Shown piece by piece: positions 22,381 to 30,895 of a stretch of DNA of 64,000 bases. The notes under the pieces are model-generated. The model saw nothing but the letters and a program-made list of their open reading frames with translations, had not been told where the DNA came from and did not search any database. The translations under genes and the position numbers were made by a program. Where the stretch lies: NCBI GenBank assembly GCA_030248295.1, contig JASANH010001229.1:32024-96023 (forward strand). Reading direction: 5' to 3'. Source of the stretch: Mesodorylaimus sp. YZB2_4. Lineage: Eukaryota; Nematoda; Enoplea; Dorylaimida; Dorylaimidae. Position 1 is the first letter of the stretch. Each line of letters starts with the position of its first letter.

Positions 22381-22954
22381 AGTGAAGCACACGCTTGGTC
22401 CAATGGCATGGGGAAGAAATCGATAGCGGGGTATCGATCGCAATCACTTTATTTGCCCTGACGTTTTGTAGTTATTTTTGGAATAGGGTCTATGTAAAAT
22501 GCGTGCGCGTTCAGTCTATTTTAGTCTTTAGAATCTTGTGCCTAAAGTCTGTGTACAGTAAAGCGCAAGAGTGACTGAAGTTTTATTTTCCTGCCGATTA
22601 TACAATATGATTTGGCGATCGAGTCTTGTCACCATAGCCGCACTGGTGCGCGAATTGTGCTGCAAACGTGTAGGATGCACGATTGAGTGCATTCTGACTC
22701 TTCCCGCTATGCAATGATCCCAATGAGAAACGTGCTCAATGTGCAACCGGATGGGAAACGTTTTTATCAAACCAGAAAATCCTGTCCAAAACACGGCCAC
22801 CATTATCAAAAAAGTTATCAAAACAAATTTTTTAATTACTACCTGTTACTAAATGCCAAAAAAGAAAAACTCCAACCCAGCGAATGAAATGTATTATCAA
22901 ATTTAGTGGCGCCGCTCATGCATTGAATCTCCCCTCTCAGGTCTTTCACATCGT

Positions 22955-23990
22955 TTAGGCGTCTGTTCCGTGAAAGATTTCGGCAAGCATTGCTTCGTAA
23001 ATCGGCATCACGATCTGGAAAAGAGGGAAAAATGCAGAACCGATTCTTTTTGTGCATGCTAGCATGATAAACCAGAACTCAAGAGACTCAAAGTTCCCGA
23101 AGGCGATTTGCGAACTTCCCAACGAAATCTAAGATATAAGCAATTATCCTAATCTTTCAAGGCTCAAACTAGGTCCAATCCCACATACTGTATATCCCTT
23201 GGATTCCCACGTGCATGTCTGTCATTGGACCCAAGTGACAATGTTCAGTTAAGGACCTATGACTGCTGGAGAAATGCTACGACTGATATACCCATGGCCC
23301 ATAAGTACCTGATTGAATTCTTTTCGGAATGCCACCACGGCTTCGTCCAGCGTCTCTTTGCGCACAGAACTGTTCAAAATATCGTATTGCAGTTGCAATA
23401 AGGCGCCGATCGGCACAGACGAACTACGAGAGCCAGCTGGAATTTCGGCGTACATCTTCTTTATTGCTAGTGCTCGTGTGATACTCCTCCCAGCTATGGG
23501 TGGAGGTACCTACACGCGTACGTGGTTCGAATCACCCCTGCGCGGCCCCTACCGAAACGGACACCAATAACGATAGCTCTTTATTGGGCCGACGGGTGGA
23601 CACCTCCACAAGTATAAGACAGGCCAAGAGGCGAGCACTGTGAATAGGGAGAGGCGGTTACGAGATACCCAACCGCTCGTGAGGAAATACGTAGACGGAC
23701 TGAAGGCAGTCCTCACGGCCAGGACGGCCAGGACATCGGGCGACCAGTCCTAAAACTAGTCTAGATTAGATCCAGGCTCGCTCTCCTTGCTCCAAGACAA
23801 GAGAGGACGAGCGAAGGAAGTATTCACGAGTTGCACCAGACAACTTGTGCCGGGCGGTTAAAAACCGGTAGAGACGAACCCTCATCAATAGATGCGGGTT
23901 ACACTCGTACATTTCCGCGAACGATTGGGTTAACCTGCTTGATGAGCGAGCCCATTTTTTGCAGAATGACCGAATCGTGATTTGCCAATC
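22955..23990 (-). CDS. Possible small multi-exon gene, unrecognised
   Basis: Three minus-strand blocks have matching phases. 23990-23911 follows a TTTCAG acceptor, reads DSVILQKMGSLIKQVNPIVR and ends at a GTACGA donor. 23455-23309 begins MYAEIPAGS after an AG and ends KEFNQ at a GTACTT donor. 23014-22955 follows TTTTCCAG and ends HGTDA and a stop. The joined protein is short, helical and polar. An upstream ATG exon starting MSETHDLDE at 24279 is attractive, but no phase-compatible donor was found. Family unknown. The donors are weak, so this is a tentative model. Confidence 0.35.
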
Positions 23991-24114
23991 CTGAAACGAG
24001 TCAGCCTCAACCTGAAGCGAAGAGCCCGAAAATTCTGCGGAGCGTTCTTCAGAAGGCTCTCTAGGAACAACAAAAAACGAGGCTGGGAAATCAGACGAAG
24101 CTCCAAAGGAGGTA

Positions 24115-24192
24115 CCAGGGAATCCCCGGGAGGTCCCAGGGAATCCCCGGGAGGTCCCAGGGAATCCCCGGGAGGTCCCAGGGAATCCCCGG
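24115..24192. repeat. 21-bp tandem repeat (about 3.7 units)
   Basis: The unit CCAGGGAATCCCCGGGAGGT plus one base repeats almost perfectly. Because 21 is a multiple of three, several frames stay open across it, which yields spurious repeat peptides such as RGFPGTS or PGIPWDL. Confidence 0.85.
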
Positions 24193-24445
24193 AACGGACA
24201 TCGAGCCTGTCGTGACCATTTTGATGCCGTCATCGTCCACGGTAACAGATGTTTCGTCTAAATCGTGTGTCTCGGACATAGCTTTCGTCTCTTCTTTTAA
24301 ATGTATGCGGCCAATGTTGATAAGAAACGCAGAAATATGACAAACAGCTCACGGGAACTGACGAGTCCAACAGTGGCGCTCCGTATCTTGTTCAACACAC
24401 CATGATAGTGTAGAGGCATTGAAGGCCAGAAAACAGGTATGTCCT

Positions 24446-24536
24446 ATAATTTGGATATATGCAAAGCAGGGAGTTGCGCAGGGCCTAGCCCGAGAACAGA
24501 TACGTCTGATAATTTGGATATATGCAAAGCAGGGAA
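24446..24536 (+). repeat. 63-bp tandem duplication
   Basis: The 27-bp word beginning ATAATTTGGATATATGCAAA occurs at 24446 and 24509, each followed by GCAGGGA, giving a 63-bp period with two units. Confidence 0.7.
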
Positions 24537-25264
24537 AATGCATAGGACCTGCTCTAGCAGAATATAAACGGATCTAAACTAGTCTTATGCGCCCAGGCAT
24601 CCTCAGGGCGGGTTGAAAAGTCAGTCCACAACAAGAACCTGATTGTAGTTTGTTGTGCAAGCGGAACCTGCAAAATATTGGACCCGTCTGGCCAGGTGAT
24701 CAGCAGTGATCAGGGCCTAAAGTCCTGCGGGTATTTTGAATTCTTGTGTGGTGAAGGTAGAGTGCTTCTGAAACTAGGTTTTCAGATTTTGGGCTCCGTG
24801 TTCCAACACTCGGAATGGGGGTTTTTCCACAAAACCCTGACAAGGCAGGAAGATCTCAGAAACTTTGCGGGGATTTCGGGTGCTGACCATGCTGACCAGT
24901 TGGCCCAATATTATGCGGAAGCTTTTTTGGCGCCGAAACAAATTACAGTAATTGTTTATATCAAGTTTGACTAAGGTTGGCAAGGCTCCCTTGTGAGCTG
25001 TTGAAGCCTAAATGCAAAAACTGTGGTATCAGAATGAGGAAAAGTGGAGATTTTTGCTCGCCAAGCGTTCATATTTATATACGAAAACTGCGTCATTTAG
25101 TTGACTGAACTGACACTAAATCCTTTTTTTCAAAACTGTATCAACGCTAGGCTGGTGTGGGACAATGTCTGGGCCTGGGCCACTCCGTATCTAATCCGTA
25201 TAACTCCACTCCGTCCTGCGTGACGAAGAATATTTTTTCAGTCAACTTTTCGTGCTTTGTTTAG
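24537..25264. other. No gene recognised
   Basis: A 99-codon open frame at 24678-24974 lacks any domain or splice support and is not called. The rest is non-coding. Confidence 0.35.
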
Positions 25265-25313
25265 TTCGTTCAGAACACTTCACCATGTCCAACGAGTGCA
25301 TGACCGAAATTCC
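25265..25313 (+). pseudogene. Lectin copy 3 relic: start of PAN/apple exon
   Basis: After a TTTAG acceptor the sequence TTCGTTCAGAACACTTCACC and the following codons (for S-N-E-C-M-T-E-I-P) match the start of exon 4 of the lectin genes. The match stops abruptly at the beginning of a long inverted repeat, so the exon was interrupted by an insertion or rearrangement. Confidence 0.65.
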
Positions 25314-25580
25314 GACCATGGTTGGTCTACATGACAAGGTCGATTATACGAGAGAAGACGGCTACTGTACTTATTATTAGGACTACGCACTAGACTTGAA
25401 CTCCGCCAGCTTCGACTGAACCACCGAACCAGGACCGAACCAGGCCAGGACCAGCGTTTTGGAGCTGAACTAGGACCGAACCAGGACTAAACAAGGACCG
25501 CTGGCATGCCGCATCATTTCTTACTGACTGACAGTCAAAAATAGAAGTTAAAATGGCTTCTGGTGAAAGGCTCATTCAGA
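25314..25580 (+). repeat. Left arm of long inverted repeat
   Basis: It begins CATGGTTGGTCTACATGACA and pairs, as reverse complement, with 27020-27313 over about 265 bp, with mismatches and small indels. Inside the arm is a short array of ACCGAACCAGG-type words. It probably forms the end of a DNA transposon or a foldback element. Confidence 0.75.
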
Positions 25581-25619
25581 ATCTGGAACCAAAAGGTGAC
25601 AGTGGTGACTGATAGAAGA

Positions 25620-26020
25620 TGAGCATCCGCTTTTGTGTGTTGATTTGTTAAGAAAGCCCGTACGCAGTTACACAAGATATAACTCACAGTATGCCATGCA
25701 TAACTCACAATATGAACCTACATACATACACTCGTCCGTCTCATTTTATTCTTTGCAGTAAATCGGTTTTTATTTAGTTTTCCCTCCCACAGTAGGAGCC
25801 CTAATAATCCCCCCCCCCCCCCATAGTTTTCCCGTGGTAGTGAGGGCTACCTGTATAACGACAGTATATAGTATGGATACTCTGGCATGCTGGTTGGACA
25901 GAGAACATGTCAATGAAAGTAAGAAACCGCAATATGCTCATTGCAGTGTTCCTACATCTACGTACTGCAAGGGTGTCCGCGCCTATTCCTGAATAGGGTG
26001 CGTCTCTGCCATCATGTGTA
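25620..26020 (+). pseudogene. Lectin copy 3 relic: 3' flank
   Basis: Homologous to 20090-20510 downstream of lectin copy 2. It includes a GACAGAGAACA word followed by a CTCATTGCAGTGT-type word and TACTGCAAGG.TGTCCGCGCC. A C14 run lies at 25809-25822. It contains no exon. Confidence 0.5.
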
Positions 26021-26095
26021 TATTCAGAACAGAGTACCCTGGTGACCGAACCAGGACCCGAACTAAACTGACACAGGACCGAAGCGGAGGACCGA

Positions 26096-26864
26096 CATTA
26101 GGCCGTAATACACTAGGCCGCAGACATTAGGACGCAGACGTTAGGACGCGGACAATGGGGCGCGGCGTAGGACACAACGCAAGTTTGCCTACAAGTTTGC
26201 TGCTGCAGCTCATGTGCAAGGTGTTCGGGCTATGACGTTTTCGAGCTCCCTGTCTATTTCGGAAAGGATATTTGACACGCTGCAAATTCGAGTGTATGTA
26301 CGACCAGACCAGTCAAGGCATGGTTCAAGTCCCAAATGCAGAACTGCCCAACACTGGCAATCAATTTTAAAAGAGAATATATACATTTAGGCAGTAGGGC
26401 CTTGGTGAATTTTCCAGTATGGCAGCCGCAGATTTCGGAGAAGCAGTTGAGGCTCGTCTTCTTTGTCTTTGGACCAGGCGAGAGTGTCTGGGCCTGCAGC
26501 ATCGCACCATTTACCGCCTGCTTGACGCCCTGACATTGGAAGAATCGTTGATGGAAGCGAGGTGTCAGATGCTCATAGCTGGGGAAGTCATCCCAGCTTA
26601 CTCAAAGAAAACGCGCGAGCAGGTGAATAAAAGGCTGCAGGCTCTGATCTCCGATTATGATGATCGTGGGAGCACTAGCAACGTAAACAAATAAACCATA
26701 AATGAAAGAGTGAGGCCTGAGATAATCTATGCACAACCAGTTAGAAGATAAGGTCGAGCCAGGTGCAGCGATGCAGGAACTGCGGCCTACGGCCGCGTCC
26801 AATCGTCCGAGTCCCAATGTCCACGTCCTAATGTCTGCGGCCTAGTGTCTTGCGGCCTAACGTC
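26096..26864. mobile_element. Nested short element with CATTAGGCCGCAGA-type inverted ends
   Basis: The left end has repeated words (CATTAGGCCG, ACACTAGGCCGCAGACATTA, GGACGCAGACGTTAGGACGC). The reverse complement of 26810-26864 carries the same words in the same order, so the ends are inverted minisatellite-like arrays. The interior (26200-26480) is homologous to 56975-57290 and, on the other strand, to 51190-51290. An open frame at 26419-26694 (from ATGGCAGCCGCAGATTTCGG) is partly shared with 57220-57290. It may derive from a captured or transposase-related gene that I do not recognise. Confidence 0.6.
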
Positions 26865-27019
26865 ACAGCGCGGAATGAAGCGGCCGAACCAGGATCTTGA
26901 TTCGGGCCGAAATAAACCACAGATTTCTAGTCAGGCTAGACCAGAAAAGTTTTTAGAAAAGCTTAAGAGCTTGTTCGATTGCAGCGAAGATCAAGAGACG
27001 CTCATAATAATTTCTAGTT

Positions 27020-27313
27020 TATGAGTGTCCTTCCGCTAGAAGCCATTTTAACTTCTATTTCTGACTGTCAGTCTGTATTGACCTGTCAGACTGCTTGTGA
27101 CCTTGCGTGCCGCAGGTGGCCCTTGTTTAGTCCTGTCCTGGTTCGGCCGGTTCAGTCCGGCTCAGCTCCAAAACGCTGGTCTTGCTTCGGTTCGGTCGCT
27201 TCGGTGGTTCGGTCTAGGCTGGCTGACAATGAGTACAAGTCTAGTGCGCAGTCCTAAGTAGAGTACATAGCTGCCTTCTCTCGTATGATCGAACTTGTCA
27301 TGTAGACCAACCA
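27020..27313 (-). repeat. Right arm of long inverted repeat
   Basis: Reverse complement of the 25314-25580 arm, ending TGTCATGTAGACCAACCATG. The outer few bases (CCGAC on the left, GTCGG on the right) extend the pairing. No target-site duplication could be defined. Confidence 0.75.
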
Positions 27314-27685
27314 TGTGTCGGCAAGCCATATTGGGCACTAATTGGAGGAAGCTAGAGAAACAGTCCTTGAGGCATTTCTTTTCGCAGACCAATTCAATCG
27401 TCACAGTTCGATTATGCAAACCCCTTTACGAGAACGATACCCCTTGTGTCCGCATAACATATTCCCGCCACCCTCCAGTGTCTGCATATCACTCCTTACT
27501 CCCTGGTCGTCTCGTTACCATCACCTTTGTCATCACGTACGCAGGTCTTACCCAGCCCTCACTGCAACAGAGGCACGTCACACTAGAAACCTACATGTAC
27601 AAGCACTTCTTTCTTCTCTCTCCAGTCGCAGAACGTCTACGTGATCTAGAAGCACGCCTTCAATCTCACGAGCAGCCCGTACCCC

Positions 27686-28981
27686 ATGTCACTGAAAATC
27701 GGTGTTATTCACACACCACCTATCACAACATCCTGCGCCCTCAAGCCGGTCTGCGAAGCTCGCGGATATGGTGTCGATGCCGCCCTAATAGCTTGCCGAT
27801 TCCTGCGTCTCAACTGTACATTCGTCTGGTACGAGGGAAGCGAGTATGGTGATTCGGACGAGCACGGCAATGGGACCGGTCTTATCGGGGCGATACAACG
27901 AGGCCAGTTCGACACGGGCCTGCCAGTCTTCACACCCACTTATCGTCGAGCTAAGGCGGTCTCGTTCTCAAATTTATACTTTTATCCCGATATGGTCTTG
28001 ACCACACGAGCACCAGGTCAGCAACAGGCTGGCACCATCAATTGGAGTTTATTGTACGCTTTCGAATGGCCTATTTGGTGTCTATTCCTCTTAGTACTAA
28101 CTTCATTTTCGTTCGTTATAACATCGATTGTGGTCAAAATATTTCATGATCACGATCGTAGACCACATCGATCACAAACCATGGCTTGGATATTCTTCGA
28201 ACATTGTCGACTTCTAATGACCAGAGAATTCAAAGAAAGCATGATCAATTTCCATTCGATTAGAATCCTGGTCGGATTTTGGGCTTTGATGGCCGTAGTA
28301 TTAGAAAGTGCCTACACGGGTATCCTATTCTCGCAGAAGGTCAGTCAACGCAGTGCAGTCCCTTTCGTTGACTTGGAGACATTTGTGGATTGCCTGGAAC
28401 AGGGGAAATGCCGATTGATCATGCCCAGTGTGGCCATGAGTTACTATCAACTGCTGACTGCATCGGGCAACGATCTGGCCACTCGAGTCCTTCGCGCCGT
28501 CCAGTACAGCCCTATTCAGATCACCCCTCAGGAACATATCGCTAGTGCTATTTTGAATGAGACATCCGTGTACTTGGTTTGGTTATGGGTCAGAGAGGGA
28601 ATCCATTTCGATACTAGGGGCAACGAAGGCTGTAAATTTTACATTGTCGACACCCCATTTAAGGATTTAGGCGCTTTTCCAATGCGGAAAGACTCGATGG
28701 CGATGATTGAAAGGATGAGCAGACTGGCACTGGCTTTCCAAGACCACGGGCTGGAACTGGCATTGAGGAGCAAGTATGAACGACCAGTCAGTTGTGATAT
28801 TTATGGCACGAGATCATGGGCGGAAGAAGGCCACGGACTGTTCTCTGTACGAACCATATTCTATTTTTATACGCTGGGCATATTCTTAGCCAGCAGTGTA
28901 CTCCTGATTGAAAACACAATAGTGCGTGCATGGAGTGCTCATATGCGTCTCGTCTCATATTTCAGATCAAACAATGAATAA
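27686..28981 (+). CDS. Ionotropic-receptor-like ligand-gated channel (short, intronless)
   Basis: A single 431-residue ORF starts at the ATG at 27686; an in-frame TAG lies 39 bp upstream. It has the ionotropic glutamate/IR core without an amino-terminal domain. The S1 half has KIGVIHTPP and TPTYRRAKAVSFS, where the second Arg region matches the ligand-contact Arg. A first membrane helix lies at about 120-150 (WPIWCLFLLVLTSFSFVITS), then a pore loop region, and a helix with RILVGFWALMAVVLESAY replaces the canonical SYTANLAAF. S2 follows, then a last helix (FYFYTLGIFLASSVLLIE). It is expected to be a plasma-membrane channel subunit, chemosensory in protostomes. The ligand is unknown. An upstream non-coding exon cannot be excluded. 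Confidence 0.8.
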   Translation: MSLKIGVIHTPPITTSCALKPVCEARGYGVDAALIACRFLRLNCTFVWYEGSEYGDSDEHGNGTGLIGAIQRGQFDTGLPVFTPTYRRAKAVSFSNLYFYPDMVLTTRAPGQQQAGTINWSLLYAFEWPIWCLFLLVLTSFSFVITSIVVKIFHDHDRRPHRSQTMAWIFFEHCRLLMTREFKESMINFHSIRILVGFWALMAVVLESAYTGILFSQKVSQRSAVPFVDLETFVDCLEQGKCRLIMPSVAMSYYQLLTASGNDLATRVLRAVQYSPIQITPQEHIASAILNETSVYLVWLWVREGIHFDTRGNEGCKFYIVDTPFKDLGAFPMRKDSMAMIERMSRLALAFQDHGLELALRSKYERPVSCDIYGTRSWAEEGHGLFSVRTIFYFYTLGIFLASSVLLIENTIVRAWSAHMRLVSYFRSNNE

Positions 28982-29689
28982 ATTCATGGCAAATTGTTGG
29001 CAGTGGATAGAAGCGAAGTTTTGCTATTTGTTAAGACCTGCCCATCCGCTCCAGCTTCAAAATGTTTTTAGCGAAACGAGAAAAGATAATAAATGAAACC
29101 AAATACATGAAAATATAAAAGCGAAAACAACAATAAAATCAGAGCATCTAAAATCAGAAAAATTCACCGCCCCTCGGTTATTTCTGTTATTTTTTATCAA
29201 AATCGCAGGGTCTTACATTTGTGGTACAGTTCCAGTCATTCTCGCTCTTCCATGCTGCTGACGCTGATAACTTTTAGCACAGCCGGGGACGGAATTGAAA
29301 CCTTTATGAAAAATTAATTTTGCCTTCGGTATTTTCCCGTACAGCAGCGGGTTGTTGTCAAGATTCTGATGGAGTGTGCTCATTTAATTAATGAGGGAAT
29401 AGGAAGCCTTCGTCATTTTTAATTAATATACTGCACAGAATACTCAAATAATACACAAGAGATATTATTATTTCAAATGGGTCGTGGAGGGGCGGAGATT
29501 ATTTGGGGGGGGGGGGGGGGAATGAAAATTGCTTTTTGAACTTGTTTGTCTCCCTAAAACTACCAGCTTCATCGGACACAGTACATCATGGCAGGGTGCT
29601 CATGGGTGGGCTGTACACAGGCACTCAACACAACCCGGGGGCTGTTTGAGTGGGAGTTAGTCCTAAGAGTGTACTCGTATGTGCGCGTG
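28982..29689. other. 3' flank of the channel gene, AT-rich
   Basis: AATAAAA-like signals occur within 150 bp after the stop (for example CAATAAAATC near 29131), compatible with polyadenylation. A G16 run lies at 29505-29520. No further gene. Confidence 0.4.
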
Positions 29690-30045
29690 TTTTTGTGTGT
29701 TTGGCAAGTTCTTGTGCGTCCATGCTGTATATTCAAATGAGACCCCGAAAAGAGTAGCATGTAATGCTGACAAACCAAGTGCAGTGCGTTTGCCTGGTCT
29801 GTGCAGAAGGTAGTGTGTGTGGTTGCCTTGACTGGCCGCATTCTGCACGGAGCAATATGTGATTGTCTTGATTGGCCACTGCATACAGAGCATCATCGCC
29901 GTTCGTTGGCCGCTCGACACACTCTCTCCAAGCGAGGCAGAAACTTGTTGGGATGATGTCCATGGCTCCTACGACAAGGAGGTCTTCCTGGAGGCATTTT
30001 GAGACTCTCTGCTCCCCGCGTAGGGGCTATTCCGCCTGTGGCATG
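29690..30045 (-). repeat. Dispersed repeat, same family as 5049-5308
   Basis: Segment 29800-30045 matches the reverse complement of 5049-5308: GCAGAAGGTAGTG, GGTTGCCTTGACTGGCCGC and GCTATTCCGCCT occur in the same order. This copy contains extra internal sequence near 29860-29890. The left boundary is uncertain. Confidence 0.6.
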
Positions 30046-30719
30046 AGAGCAAACTGAGCGAGCTGAGCTCTTTTGCTGTGTTCACGCCCACCTTCCAAGT
30101 GTTCAAATAAGGTCAACCCAAAATCGTCTCCTGAGTGGTAGGTAAGCTGGGATAGGAGGAATACGAGACATGTTCAGGGACAGGGGGGAACAATATATTA
30201 GTCGTGCTGGGCTGCAAGGCTGCAGCAGGCAATAGGCATACAGCGCATGGTCATCACAGTCATCGTGGCATAGACAGGGCATAACAGGCAGCATAGCATT
30301 GGGCATCACAGCGGGAGTTCATCTACAGCAGAGATGGATGCAAGGCTGGCGATTGGGAGGGGCAGTGACGACTGTGCTCAAGCGAATGTAGTCTGTAATC
30401 TGCGTTTATCTGATGACGATAAATGTTGTACGCGTGTGATGTTAGGAGAGACTTTTGTCAGAGAGAGTACGCCGGCCGGTTATGTACGACCTGGCATGAT
30501 CGGAATTCGTGAGGTAAGAAAAAGAAGTACGGCTTATCGCCGCCAAGTGTAACCGGCATACCGCAGGCGGAAGGATATGAGAGGCAGAAGTATGACTAAA
30601 AATCTCTACCCAAACGAATCCAAGCGGGCTAGAAAGCTTCCAAACCGACTGGTCTTATGCCTCCCTGGCAGGAGATACGGCACATACAGCGGGGTCAGTT
30701 TGAGTGCAGGATGAGTGAA

Positions 30720-30895
30720 AGAGTGAACAAAGAGCATTCACGTTTTTTACCTGAAAAAAGCACTAGGACAAAGGCTTTTGAGCAGTGCTTTGAACATTCG
30801 ACCATTATTATATGGAACAAATTGAGTTCAGAATTGGCGTGGACATACAGCACTAATTTTTTTAGACAGGGTCTTTCGAGTGCTTCTTTGTAGTG
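30720..30895 (+). mobile_element. LINE reverse-transcriptase C-terminal fragment
   Basis: Translation gives RTKAFEQCFEHSTIIIWNKL followed by SSEL and FFRQGL. This matches the arrangement at the C-terminus of many non-LTR reverse transcriptases, where a (V/I)WN.LP motif precedes an F(K/R) helix. No other domains are adjacent. It is a short 3' scrap, as expected for a 5'-truncated LINE copy. Confidence 0.4.

Noticed and set aside
24115-24192. CRISPR-like array
   Set aside because: Pure head-to-tail tandem repeat without spacers in a eukaryotic genome.
23766-24233. 155-codon minus-strand frame with RGFPGTS repeats
   Set aside because: The repeat is open in several frames because its unit is 21 bp, and the downstream part competes with a better spliced reading in another frame (exon 23990-23911).
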